From positions 46,788,806 to 46,852,805 of the forward strand of contig NC_134095.1 in assembly GCF_000715075.1 (NCBI RefSeq): 64,000 nucleotides of DNA, read 5' to 3'. The notes under the pieces were generated by a model. That model did no database searches and had not been told where the DNA came from. It worked only from the letters and a program-made list of their open reading frames with translations. The translations under genes and the position numbers were made by a program. The stretch's first letter is position 1, and every line of letters begins with the position of its first letter. The stretch comes from Nicotiana tabacum (taxonomy: Eukaryota > Streptophyta > Magnoliopsida > Solanales > Solanaceae). This document shows positions 11,315 to 23,500 of this stretch, piece by piece.

Positions 11315-11687
11315 CAGTGGCGTAGCCAAATTCGCCATAAATTTATACCATATATATAAGATAAATACTAAGTACTTCATGTGGTTATATATTAGATTTT
11401 AAACACCCTTAACACTACAAATCCTCTCGACTCTCTCTTCCCTTTGGTTTCATGTTTACTTTTATTAGTCAAATTTTTAATGTTGTTTTATTATTTCAAT
11501 TTTGATTTATAAAATTATAATTCTATTAAAAAAATTATTGTTTAGATAAATATTGTATAGTTTGAATTAAAAAATTTGGTATACCATTCTTGGACCAAAA
11601 AAAAATTATTGACTTATTTAAATTTGAACACCCTTGACAAATTTTTTGGCTATACCATTGAGTCGAAAATTTCTGGCTACGTCACTG
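11315..11687. mobile_element. hAT-type MITE at the sulfate transporter promoter
   Basis: 373 bp with terminal inverted repeats CAGTGGCGTAGCCAAATT (left) and, reverse complemented, CAGTGACGTAGCCAGAAATT (right). The 8-bp target duplication is AGTCCTAT (11307-11314) / AGTCATAT (11688-11695), with one mismatch. An 8-bp duplication and CAGTGGCGTAGCCA ends are typical of hAT non-autonomous elements. The interior is AT-rich and non-coding. Confidence 0.9.
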
Positions 11688-11830
11688 AGTCATATTAGAC
11701 TATGTATGTGTCCCACATGGATTATGGAAGAATTCTCTTAGTCTATAATGGACCTAGGCTACCCTCGATTCTTTATTTTTTGGACTGGGGGCTCAAACTT
11801 TGCATAAATATAGGAGTTAAGTATGGAAGA

Positions 11831-12131
11831 TATTCAAAAATAGTCAGATTTACACGCGTCATTCAAAAATAGTCGTAGTTTTAAAAGTAATCGAAATTTA
11901 ACCACTTTTCATGAAAAGATAAATCTGAACGAAAATACTGTTCAAAATCCGAAAAAATACTGCAGTATATTATGCTGGAACTTTCCGCGTGTTGGAGTTC
12001 CAGCATAATATGCTGGAAGGTCATACACAGGTGCACCGATCTCCAGTATATTATGCTGGAACTTTCCGTGTTGCAGCAAAATAGTGACTATTTTTTAATG
12101 ACTTTGCAAACGTTGACTATTTTTAAATGAC
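11831..12131. mobile_element. MITE-like element with ATTCAAAAATAGTC ends
   Basis: The left end carries ATTCAAAAATAGTC (11832; again near 11861). The right end has the inverse, GACTATTTTTAAATGA (12115-12130). The centre is a set of inverted and direct copies of TATTATGCTGGAACTTTCC (11967, 12052) and TTCCAGCATAATATGCTGGAA (about 11997), able to form long hairpins. It is non-coding and lies about 0.6-0.9 kb upstream of the transporter ATG. Confidence 0.6.
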
Positions 12132-12514
12132 CAGTCCGAAAACTGGCTAGCCGGTGCTATTTTTACGTCAAGTATTGATAAGTTAATTTTCTAGCATATT
12201 TACTCCAAATTATTTTTATGAATCCACTCTGGCTTCTCTTAATTCAACGCATCGAGCTAATAACTCTACTCTAGTTACACTTCTTAACTTATACTATAGC
12301 CTAAGTTTATATTCCAGTTTCATTCATTAGTTATTAGCTTGTTGAATTACTTTAGATTTTCGAACGAAAGACACAAAAAACAAAAGCAAATTTAAAGTTT
12401 AAAACAAAAAAAATAAAGTTTCTACAAATATAGACTTATTCACTCATCGTCTTAAGATTTTAAATTGGGAACTCAGGTTGTACATTCTCAAACTAAAAAA
12501 CCACAACGTACCCC

Positions 12515-12650
12515 ATAAGTCCACCATTGAGAAGGACGTTATGACTATAGTGCGTATTATTACCATGTGATTAATTATGTTATCGAGTTAATGGCAAAGA
12601 AAGACTCAACATTTAGGTGAGTCATCTAGTGTGGTATCTATATAGTAAAC

Positions 12651-12681
<31 letters not shown>

Positions 12682-13530
12682 GGTATTCTGGTTTTTATTA
12701 TTATTATTATTATTAATTAATTTGTTATTATTATATGATATATAGTACTCGAAGAAGCAGAATGAAAAATGCTCTGTGTGAGTACTCAGAAAAACAAGCA
12801 GCGAAAGCACCCGTGGAGATTCAGGGCACCACCCATGGTGATGGTGGCCTACTCCCCATCTTTCTATGAATCAATGGGCCTCCATCCTCAGATTCCATTA
12901 CTGTAGCTAACTGTCTGAACTAATAATGTGGCAAAGCATATGTACATTGAAGTTATAATTAAGAGTACTATCATCAAGTGATGTGGTGCAGTGGATAGAG
13001 CTGCTCCTCCCTTAACCAGAGGTCTCGAGTTCGAATCCTGGGTATGAAAAAATTCTTAGTAGGGAGCGCTACCCCCGAATGGGGCCTTACCCAACGTGAA
13101 TCCGGATATAGTCGGGCTCCAATGCGGGTACCGAACATCGGGGTGAGAAACTAAATAAAATAATTAAGAGTACTAACGAACGTAGTCCAGACAGAATTTA
13201 ATGGGCAGGGGGTCCAAGAATATTCTAGCTTGACGATAACATGCCCAAAGTTAGTGTGATGGTAGGACCGTTCCGTCTCAGATATTTAAGTGGCGAAACT
13301 GTTTTTATTAGAACTTAATTATAGCTATTAAAAGAAATTTTTGAAACTCACTTTTGCAAAAATTGAAACTAATGCGACTTCAGTGTTGTGAACAGCCAAG
13401 TAAAAGAGGGAGCTAAGAAGATGAAGATAAGGTTTTCTGAATTAGATGCGAAATAGGCAAATATACCACTTCACACAATAATGCACGTGTACCTGTAGTG
13501 ACTGGTTTCCCCACTTAGGTCAGACATGAG
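12515..13530. repeat. Duplication segment B, left part
   Basis: Collinear with segment A (blocks listed there). A (TAT/ATT)n microsatellite lies at about 12650-12715. Unlike A, it carries a SINE at 12971-13159 and lacks the 855-bp AT-rich MITE-like element. No gene was recognised. It lies upstream of the sulfate transporter. Confidence 0.6.
12971..13159 (+). mobile_element. tRNA-derived SINE with 16-bp target duplication
   Basis: A 189-bp retroposon. RNA polymerase III promoter-like boxes lie in its 5' part: box A about GTGCAGTGGATAGAG (12986) and box B about GGTCTCGAGTTCGAATCC (13021-13038). The body GAATGGGGCCTTACCC...CCGAACATCGGGGTGAG is typical of Solanaceae SINEs (SolS/TS-type), and the tail is A-rich. 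Perfect 16-bp direct repeats ATAATTAAGAGTACTA flank it at 12955-12970 and 13160-13175. Segment A has no such insertion. The perfect duplication argues for a recent insertion. Confidence 0.92.
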
Positions 13531-13690
13531 CTTGACGACCAAATATGTTGTCCTCCGGCTGGTAAATGTGCATTCGCACTTCTTTAAAAGCTTTTTTCTT
13601 TTAAGAAATAAAATAAAATTAGGTTCATCATATATATATATATACGTACCCTTGTTCCCATGCATTCAAATGTTGGACTTTATGGAGTAA

Positions 13691-13877
13691 CCTAGGGGTG
13701 CTTATCGGCGGATCAGGCGGATAATTATGCTTAACGGTTCGGCTTATCAGTTATCAAATTATAAATATAGTAATCCGCTAGTCATCCAATGACACAATAT
13801 ACGGATTAATATCGGATTAACGATTATCGGACGGTTTATCGGCTAAACCAAATAATTTTTTTTTGAACAACCCTAAT
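13691..13877. mobile_element. Possible hAT-like MITE
   Basis: Begins TAGGGGTGCTTATCGG and ends near GAACAACCCTAAT, giving weak inverted ends (AGGGGTG / AGGGTTG). The interior has repeated GGTTCGGCTTATCAG / GGACGGTTTATCGGC motifs. It sits at the junction of segment B with the truncated gypsy element. Ends and target duplication are not firm. Confidence 0.35.
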
Positions 13878-16800
13878 CTTGTGAATGCCAAACGGGCAAA
13901 GGTCCAAACTCCTGATGTCGTTTCCGACACCAACACTACCTCTTTAGCAGCTAGGGGCATTAACCCAGACTGAAATCAGCCACAAAGTCAGCCAAAACTT
14001 ACGACTTGATCGCAATTCTGAGTTTGTATTCAATGTCGAACTCACTAATTTCGACTGTCTGTTTAGCCAAATGGCCTGACAACTCAGGCTTGTGAAGAAC
14101 GTTCCTTAAGGGAAAGGTTGTCACAACGGCTATAGGGTGGCATTGAAAATTAGGCCTAAGGTTTCAAAAGGCGACTACGAGAGCTAGGCCAGCTTTTCGA
14201 GGTGCGGATAGCGGTTCTCCGCTCCCGACAATATTTTACTAACATAATAGACAGGAAATTGCGTATCTTCTTCTCCTCGCACTAAAACGAGACTTACCGC
14301 TACTTCCGAAACCGCTAGATATATTAGCAACTGTTCTCTTTCCCCTGGTTTTGACAGTAATGGCGGACTTTATAGTTACTGTTTTTAAGTCTTTCAAGGC
14401 CTGTTGCCATTCTAGGGTCCATTCGAAATTGTTCTTCTTTTTCAGAAGTGAAAAAAAATTATGGCACTTCTCAGAAGATCTTGAGATGAACATTCTTATG
14501 GATGCTAACCTCTCGGTTAATCTTTGTACCTCCTTTACATTTGTCAATTGATCCAGAACGACCTCAATAGCTTTGACTTTGTCAGGATTTACCTCGATCC
14601 GTCTTTAAGAGACCGGGAACCCCAAGAATTTTTCGGGACCAACCTGAACGCACATTTTTCCTGGTTGAGTTTCATGTTATGCTTCCTCAAGATATCGAAG
14701 GTTTCTTGGATGTGTTTCAAATGATCTCCTGCATTCAAAGACTTGACTAACATGTCGTCAATGTATACTTCCATTGTTTTGCCTATTTGATTTTCGAGCA
14801 TTTTGTTCACGAGCCTCTGATAAGTAGCTCCGATGTTTTTAAGCCCATATGGCATCACTTTATAATAATATGTGCCAAAGTTTGTTATGAACGAAGTTTT
14901 TTTCCTGATCCTCTGTGTTTATCTTGATTTGATCGTACCTAGAGTAAGCATGAAGGAAACTCATCAATTCGTGCACGTCCATAGCATCAATTATTTTATC
15001 AATATTTGGCAATGAGAACGAGTCTTTAGGGCACGCCTTATTTAGATCTGACGCACTTTCTAAACGTGTTATTCTTATTTGGTACGATTACTATGTTGGC
15101 TAACCATTCTGGATACTTTACCTCCCGTATGGAACCGATATTGAGTAATCGGGTTACTTCTTCTTTAACAAACTTGTTTCTAGACATGTCAATCAGACGC
15201 TTCTCCTGCCTTTCTGGTGGGTAGCTCGGGTCTAGGCTTAGCTTGTGCATGACCACCTCCAATGGAATGCCTGTCATATCCGAGTCCGACCATGAAAAGA
15301 AGTCTGCGTTAGCTTTAAGAAAATTTATAAAATCTAACCTGAGTTCGGGATTGAGTCTTGTCCCCAAGTGAAATTTCCTTTCCAAGAATTTTTCAAATAC
15401 AACTACTTGCTCAAGTTCTTTGCAGTAAACTTCGTTGCATCCGTATTCTCCGGTACTTAAAAGTATCTCGGCACCTGGTAGGATTCCGATGACTCCTCGC
15501 CTTTATCATCTTCATTTGGAAAGGGAGAAGGCATCAGTTACTGTAGTTGCTATTTACTGGGCTCCTTCCCTTTACTGTTGAAAATCAGCATTGTGTTCAT
15601 ATCTCTTGCTACTGGTTGATCTCCTCTTATTTGCTTGATTTCTTTCGCGGTTGGGAATTTTAACAGTTAATGATATGTTGATTGCACAACCTTTATCTCA
15701 TGTATCCGTGGCCTTCTGAGGATTAAGTTTCAGCCCGTGTTGTCGTCTACCACTTCGAATAAGGTGGTCTTTATCACCCCTTCGGTATTTGTGGGCAGCA
15801 GGATCTCTCCTCGAGTTGTCACGCTTGTCAAGTTGAACTCAGCTAGGAGCTTTATCACCGGAATGATGTTTCCGGTCAACTTTGCTTGTTCCAACACTCT
15901 TCATTGAATTATGTTGACTGAGCTTCATGGGTCAACCAAAACACACTTAGTTTTGAAATCTAAGACATTGAGAGAAATTACCAGAGCGTCATTATGTGGA
16001 AGAAGAAGTTCGTTGGCATTTTCTTCCGTGAAGGTGATGTTATCTTCTGCAAATTCCCGTAGTCTCTTGTTGTGGGTCACTAATATCTTTATTTTTCTTG
16101 GCCACCAAGAAGGTTATGCTATTAGTTTCAGTCCCTCCGAAATCATGTTGATAGCCAACCGAGGGGAGTCTTCTGCTTTCTTCGAAGGCTCCATATTTCC
16201 CCGGCTATGGCCATAATTTTTCTTGGCTCGGTCACTCAAGAAATATCTGAATGGCCATTCTTCAACAACGTCGCGACCTCTTCATGCAGATAATGGCAGT
16301 CCCCAGTTCTATGGCTGTGAGTCCCATGATATTAGCACCATAAGTTAGGATCCCTCTGACTGGGATCAGATCTGATTGGCTTTGGGAATCATGATTCTTT
16401 AATGTTCCTTACGGACAACATCAACTCCACTACGTTGATGTTGACATTGTAATGTGATGACCTGGGATATGTGGAATCCCAGGCCCCCGATACCTCTTTT
16501 TCTTGTAACGACCTATTGTTTTTTCGATGGTTAGTTCTTCTATCGGGGGCGAACCTATCCGAGGACCAAAACCCTTTGTTGTTGTGTCCCTCAGTTCACT
16601 CGTATGACAGGAAACGATCTTTAGAAGATCGCCGATCAGCGTCAAAATCGCTTTTGAACTTATCCTGGTTATTGTCTCTGTCCTTTCCCTTGGTTGATGT
16701 CTGGAACCCGAGTTGATCGTCTTCCATTCTTATTTTTTACTCACGATGGTTATGGACATCCGCCCATATGGTCTCTTGGAATTCGAGAAGGCTTTCCTTC

Positions 16801-17935
16801 AGCTTTCGGGATACGTTAGAGCTCCTCTGATTCAAACCCTTTGTGAACGCCTCCGCTGCCCACTCGGCTGGTACACCTGGTAGAAGCATCCTCTCTTTCT
16901 GGAATTTGATCACAAATTTCCGCAGCAATTCAAACTCACCTTGCGCGATCATAAATATGTCTATCTTCCTGGCTTAGACCTTCATGGCCTAAGCATGGGC
17001 CTTAATGAATGAATCTACAAGCATTTCAAAGGAGTCAATTGAATGCTCGGGTAAGAGTAAATACCATGTCTGAGCCCCTTTTGTGAGGGTTTCACCAAAC
17101 TTTTTCGGTAGGACCGATTCGATCACATGTTGAGCCAAATCGTTCCCTTTTATAGTCGTGGTATAAGTTGTGATGTGCTCTTGCAGATCCAAAGTCCCAT
17201 CATGTTTTGGTGTGTCCGACATCGTGAACCTCTTCAGAATCAACTCTAGTGCTGCACTCGGTTTAAAGCTAGATGTGTGTATTTTTCGAATACGGGCCTT
17301 TTAATATTGGTGGTGCGTCCGGAATCTAATCTATTCGAGCGTGAAACTCCTTTGCATTTTGATACATCGGTTCGTTCATTTCCCTTATAAACCTTAGAAG
17401 CTTAGCTTTGAAGGGATCATTCCTGTTGTTATTTCCTAGTCTGTTACAGGTCCCCCCGGCTTCGTCGAAACCAACCTCACTTCTTTGTGTGATGTTATCA
17501 ACTATTTGAATCGTCTGATTTGCAGGAATGCTGTGGGGAACTTGGAATCTTCCACTCTCATTATTGTAATCGCCTGACAATGCTTGCTTCAACTCCGTAA
17601 TCACCTGATCCTGCCTTGAGGGGTGGCCCATGATGGCTTTCTGTTGCTCTCTTAGGATTTTCATTGTTTCCACAACTTGTTCGTCCTCTGCATCATCGAG
17701 AGTTGATTCCCATATGTGTTGGGGGGTACTGTCTTTCATGAACCGGGGTTGGGTCATCCCATTCGTCACGGCTGTCGCTGGTTGGGCCTTCATGTTAAGG
17801 CAAATCTTCGTGTCCCTCAACGTTGTGTGTGATGTTAGCATCATCAGTTGCCATATTTGATTTCTTGCTAAGGGAAAAAATCAAACAAGTTAGTAATAAA
17901 CGTATGGATCAAAGCAATCACGCATCTGTCTAAGT
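13878..17935 (-). pseudogene. Truncated Tat-like Ty3/gypsy gag-pol
   Basis: Minus-strand remnant in the order gag N-terminus (17844-17326), gag core (17243-16989, with GNDL and KKFGETLTKGAQTWY; continued 16952-16737), protease region (about 16400-15500, many stops), RT N-terminus (15385-15038, WSDSDMTGI, PEWLANIVIVP), RT palm (14858-14589, YIDD at 14765-14754) and RT thumb (14547-14239). It ends near 13878 at the start of the RNase H region. Integrase and 3' LTR are absent. Multiple stops and frameshifts separate the segments. PBS and 5' LTR follow at 17936-18569. The deletion end coincides with the MITE-like sequence at 13877. Confidence 0.85.
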
Positions 17936-18569
17936 CCCACGATGGGAGCTAAAATATTAACCCGTAAAATGTACAGTTAATTTGTATGTGGTTTATAAAC
18001 AAGCGAACTGAGTTGATCCAAAACTGATAAAGAAATGAGATTAAAAATAAGACTTAGCAATTAAAATTTAAGGAAGATGGCAAGCCTGGCTCTGAGCGCA
18101 TTGCAACCGAGGATAGAAATGAATCTAATGTAAAAGAGCAAATAAAGTTGTTTGATTGAGAGCAAAAATAAAATATAGCATGTGTTTTGCTAAGAATTTC
18201 GTATATTACAATGGATACTGAGCCTACTATTTATAGCTACACCCAGGGAAACAAGATCCTAGGATCATGCCCTACTTAAATGATAATGAAATAGTCATTG
18301 ATGAATATATAACGGCAGACTATGAATGCAAATATTCTTTGTAACTGTTGCCCATTTAATGTTAGAGAATATTCTTCATTGAATGCTATCCGATGGCAAA
18401 TACTTGATCTGCTCCCACTAATCACGCTCCCTTCGGGATTTACCCGATGTCGATTGCAGCTATTGCTCCCAGTACTGGTAATTACTTGACTCGCCTTTTA
18501 CCTGTCTTCGGTTCCACGTGTCATGCTATCATTCGATCGTTTATTACAAACCAGTTTTACCCCATACAG
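17936..18569 (-). mobile_element. 5' LTR and primer binding site of the truncated gypsy element
   Basis: A decayed primer binding site (minus strand TAGCTCCCATCGTGGGAC) occupies about 17937-17954. The LTR runs from about 17957 to 18569, where the plus strand reads CCCCATACA, giving a minus-strand start TGTATGGGGTAAAAC. A minus-strand TATA box (TATAAATA, 18228-18235) is placed as expected for an LTR promoter. Segment B resumes within about 100 bp to the right. Only one LTR is present. Confidence 0.65.
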
Positions 18570-18639
18570 TAATAGCAGATAATTTATTCACGTGCATGTA
18601 TTACATGCTTTAAGGAGAAAGTCCAGCTACTCATGAGTC

Positions 18640-19300
18640 ATGATTATGGTCATTTCATGTATCTGCAGCCACGGTAGTTGCAGAAAACTTTAGAGTAGCA
18701 GCTCCACAAGTAGAGGCGTGAGCTAATTCCCTGTCTCACAACGTAGTGGCTTGTTTGCTGCCACTGACTACTGTTATATTGGTTATTTGGTCCCCCATTC
18801 AATTATTTTCGTCGTATATATATGGCTAAATCAAAACAGTCGTCTTTCATTATATTTCTTTCGATCAGTAATTTTTTCTGATTATTTTTCGCTGTGTTTT
18901 CTCTGCCTATACTTTTCGTTTCTCAGAAATGGATCACTCACTTTACATAATGCTGTTTATAAAGCCATTATATTCTTTATATGGTGGCTTGTTAACGACC
19001 TATAATATTGCTGTTGCCGACCTCCATGTGCAGGGCCTTACATTTTGTGTCGTGGACCCTGTAAAACCTACTGAAACAAAACTTCGAAAGCTCTATTTTT
19101 GGAAAGTCAAATTAATACTGGTGTTTTGGATGAGTCCACTATAATCTCCTTCAGTCAAAATGTGCACTGTTTCCCGCAGCATATATAAATGTATAATCAC
19201 CTAACATATGCAATGCACTACTGAGTGGTTCATTTCCCAACCATTGCGCCTTTTCCATAGGATTTAGACAGTTCCTTGAAATACTTCTTGAAATGTTTGA
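18640..19300. repeat. Duplication segment B, right part
   Basis: Matches 5150-5720 of segment A: TTTAGAGTAGCAGCTCCACA against TTTAGAGCAGCACCTCCACA, then ATATTGGTTATTTG and TTTCTCAGAAATGGATCACT in both. ORFs are short and not conserved in frame. 19301-19545 is unclassified AT-rich DNA with no gene seen. Confidence 0.6.
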
Positions 19301-19544
19301 TTATTATTTTTTTCAAAAACAGAATTTTCCACCAAATTTTGTTTTTGATGATTGTTTGTTTCGAAAATACTTTGGAGAATAATTGTGTTTGACTGGACGT
19401 TTTCTAGTAACAATAAAACAACTAAACTTGTAATTTAAGTACAATATATTTATATAGAAATCGCACATTTGTTCAGGGAAAAAAATTTAATCTTTTTCGT
19501 TGTGACATGATCTAACTAACTATTCACCTATATATTTTTGGTCC

Positions 19545-20533
19545 CTAGCTTTTAGAGCCTCGCAAATATGGACCAAATGTACCAATTCACTATTGACATG
19601 TAGGTGAGTCATCACCTCTGGTGTTATACCTGTCATATCTCAATGCGACCAAGCAAAGCAATCTACGTTAGCACGCAAAAATTTAATTAACTTACCTTTC
19701 ATTTCTGGGCTCAAATTTGCTCCAATGTACTTTTCTATCTGGCCAGTGGACAAATAATATCACAGTTTCGAGCTCCTCCGCGGTTGTTTTAACGTTCTCA
19801 TTTTTCTCTAGCTCTTGAATCACATCAGGTCTTGAATCGACATCAGTCTGACCTTGTGTGTTTTCAGTTGAGGCACGTATAGAAGCATCCCCAACTGAAT
19901 TCTTTAATTGCTATTTTATGTTTGCGTCGTTGGCTATTGTATTTGCAATTTCCACTGGATTAATGCTCCATGAAGCCTGTTGATCTCCCCGGATTTGTCG
20001 GATCCCCCATTGTGAAGGGAATTTGATAACTTGATGCAACGTGGACGAGACATCATCCATATTATGAATCCACGGTCTTCCCAAGATTATATTATAGGCC
20101 ATGTCCGCATCTATTACCTGGAACTTTGAATCTTTGATGAATCCTTCTGCAAACGTAGCCAGTACAAGCCTTTCGTAACGACGCTTGAATGATCAAATCC
20201 AAACAAAGACCGTGCCTTTGGTATAACCTTATCAGTAGCTTGCATTTCATTTACCACTCTCAGTAAAATAATATTTCTTGAGTTATCTGGGTTAATCAAA
20301 ACTCGTTTTACATTAGTATCATGTACAAGTAAAGATATTACCAGTGCATCGTTGTGAGGAATCATCAAGCCATCTGCATCTTCGTCATCAAACATTATAT
20401 TGTCACCTTCCAAGACTTGGCGAACTTGTTTCGCATGAGTGAAAATAACTTTTGATGTCTTTTTGCAGCCGTGTACATTACCCCATTGACTACATCTCCT
20501 CCGGTTATGATGTTGACCATTCTCTTTGGTGAT
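19545..20533 (-). pseudogene. Gypsy protease and pre-RT remnant (left half)
   Basis: Minus strand. The segment at 20413-20114 has DDEDADGLMIPHNDALVISL and the aspartic protease region, but the catalytic D-S/T-G position reads NPDNS, so the active site is lost. 20102-19911 continues with the protease flap side (ILGRPWIH), and 19745-19555 resembles the pre-RT segment before an in-frame collapse. It joins across the solo LTR to the gag half at 25055: the minus-strand reading runs from QEPPKPP (right) into SPKRMVN (left). Confidence 0.8.
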
Positions 20534-20539
20534 GGAGGC

Positions 20540-23500
20540 TGTTGATACCCAATTTTTTCCTATGTATTTTTATGCTCAAAATACTTTCAAAATAGAATGT
20601 GTATGCATATATAAGCATGCCTAAGAGTTTTGGTATTTTTTCCTAATTTTAAGGATTTTTAAAATCAATTTATTGCCTATTTTAGCAGTGCAAAATCCAA
20701 TAATTATTCCCAAAATTATCATCTTAGCAAATAATTTATTTCCATTCTCATATTTACACCAAAATATAATTAAGATGATTTTTTCATATTTTTATAAATT
20801 TATTTAGTATTTTTAAAACTAAATTGCATATAATTGCAATTATAGCCTCTTTTAAGATTAATAGTATTTCTATAATTGTAAAATTGATTTCAATATTTTT
20901 AAATTAACATTTATGCATTATTAGTTGGGTCGGTACTTTTAATTTGTTTTTACAATCTTATTTACTATTTTATGAAATAAAAATGGATAAAACTGGATAT
21001 TTAAAAACTGGCCTCATTTCGTTTCAATTGCAGCCCATTTTGTATTTCGATTATAGCCAGATTAACCCTCCCAGTTGACCCAATTTGAATCCCAGTCGGG
21101 CCAGCCCAATTCCATACCCTTTGACCCATTTAACTACCCGACCCAAGGCTCCTTTAATCCAGACCGTTGATCAATCTGATCAACGGTCACGATCTCCCCT
21201 TTCCATTTTTAATTCCCAAACCTTACGCTAGTCCCCATTTCTGTTTAGCCAGCCGCCATTGAATTCTCTCCACCCTCAAACTCTCTTGAAGGTTCTTCGG
21301 AACCCTAGCGGTCTCCGACCCCTTTTTCACCGTACTTTCACCGGAATCCATGGCTTCTCAGGCCATGGATGGTCTATACTCACCCCTCTCCACCATTAGA
21401 CCTTGGTTGTTCGAGTTGTGAGGCCTGACCTCGACGATTCCCTCTCCGATCTTCTCCGATCTTTGATTCCATGGTTTCTCCGGCCATGCTCCGGCACATT
21501 CGAGACTCAGGAGCCCGGTTCTTGACCTTCCCGACTTAGGACCAGACCTGTCTCCAAGCCTTTCTCATTTCTAGGGTTTCTCTGAAACCCTAAGCCATTC
21601 GAGGTTCTTTCACCGTTATTTGTTTAGATCTGTACTATGTCTCTGTTTTTCTTGACATCTAGATTGTTTTCCCCAAAAGTTTTTGTCAAAATCGTTTCTC
21701 TCCGAATTTTAGGGTTTCCGCAAGGATTTTTGAAAAAATCTTTCTGATTCTTTTTTTCTTTGCTTTATGTGTATTTGTTTATACCTTGCTCGTATGATTT
21801 CTTTTATTTTATACATATATTGTCCTTTAACTTCTTCTTTTCTCCTATTAATTTCTGCTATGTTTTCACTATTCTTCTATTATATGTGCCTACCGTCAAA
21901 GTTATTTGCTTTTTGACTCTGTTCATGTTCTTACATGCTTCATCTGCTTGTGTTCAAGTTTGCACTGTCTCTTTCTTCTGAACTCGTTTATGTTCTGAGT
22001 TTCTCGAATATGATTTTCATATTTTTCTTCCTTTGTTGTTCAAGCATGCTATCATGTCTGTTTTGTTGAGACTCTGAAAAACAAATGGTTTGCTTTCCCA
22101 CCTCCATGTCTGATTCTACATTTGAAACCCTAGGATTTGGGTTTCCTTTTGACGATTTTGATTTTTGTGTTCGAGTCAGGGTTCCACAATGGGACCCTGG
22201 ACTCTCAGACTCTCTATGAGTCTGCAGGTTGAACCTGAATCTCCTTGCTTATGATTTTGAACTTCCCTTCGATTAAAATTCTCTTTTAAACAACTTGACA
22301 GTCTCTTCTTGATTTACATGTTTGAGTGTTTATATATATGAGAACTCTTCTTTCAAGAAGACTCTTCCAAATACTAATTGATTCCGGATTCCTTTAAATG
22401 TGTTCACTTGATTGTTACTGGTTTTCCCTAATTGAACTTTTCTTTACCCCTTTTCCTGAATCGATTCATTCGAGTAAAAGTCTGAAGTTTTAATTTTAAT
22501 GGTTGATTCCCTTTCCTTTTTCTTTACAAGCCGTGTACTATTAGCTTGTTGCCTTAAATAGCTTCTATGTACTTACCCTTTATTATATTACTAGGAAAAT
22601 ATTTTTTAAAATCCCTTTCCATAATTGCTTTACCAGCTTGAGATTAGAATCCCTTAATTAAAGGGAGACTGATCAGAATGATATTTCCTTACCTTTTCTT
22701 GCTTACTTGCTACACTATAAAAAGGGCTCGACCCTTCTGCATTAAAAACGGGGGCTTTAAGCTTTGATAAAACCTTGCTCTCTCACATACACTTTCAATC
22801 ACAATACTTTTTTCAATACCTTCTACTCTCTGCTGAGACTTTTGTACTGCTTTGCAATTTGGCTTTTCAAGACTGCTGTTTTACTTACCTGTCTTTCCTG
22901 AAACTGGTATGTCTAATTTAATTTCTTGCATCACCCCCTATGTGTTTATTTTATAGTTTCAGTACTCTTTCCCACTTTGCTTTTCATGTTCAGTAGTTAA
23001 ATGATATGTGTTTCTTTCCTTGTATCTTGCTTCTATTATGAATCCTTATCTCCTATTCTCCTCTATGTATCTGAGTTAATGGTTTTGGCCTGGCAGTATC
23101 TAAATTATTGCCCAGGTCTGAACCTGATCTTCAATAGGTCCTAACTCCTAGTTTAAGATAACAGGCTGGTCAGGGGTGTGCCAGTATCCCAATTGCTGGG
23201 CATGGCCACTAGTTTGTCATGGCTCCTCCCTAATTCCCCCTCTATTGCACTTACACTTACTCTTAGACTCTAAGTTCTGCCCCCCTCCTATGAGCTTTGC
23301 CTTGGGAACCTGGAGTTCCCTCTGAACTTGGACATTAGAGGGCTGGCCATTCCTCGCTGCACTATAATTCTATAATATAATTGGGTATAAGTACTGCCTG
23401 GAGTTCACAAAGCTCCTTGGAACTTTGACACACCCGAAAGATGAGAAAGGCTTTGGGAATCTGATCCTGGAAGTTGGTTTATCTCATATTATTGGACTTT

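Noticed and set aside
12971..13045. Functional tRNA gene
   Set aside because: Box A and box B-like motifs are present, but no complete cloverleaf follows. The unit continues into a SINE body with an A-rich tail and target duplication.
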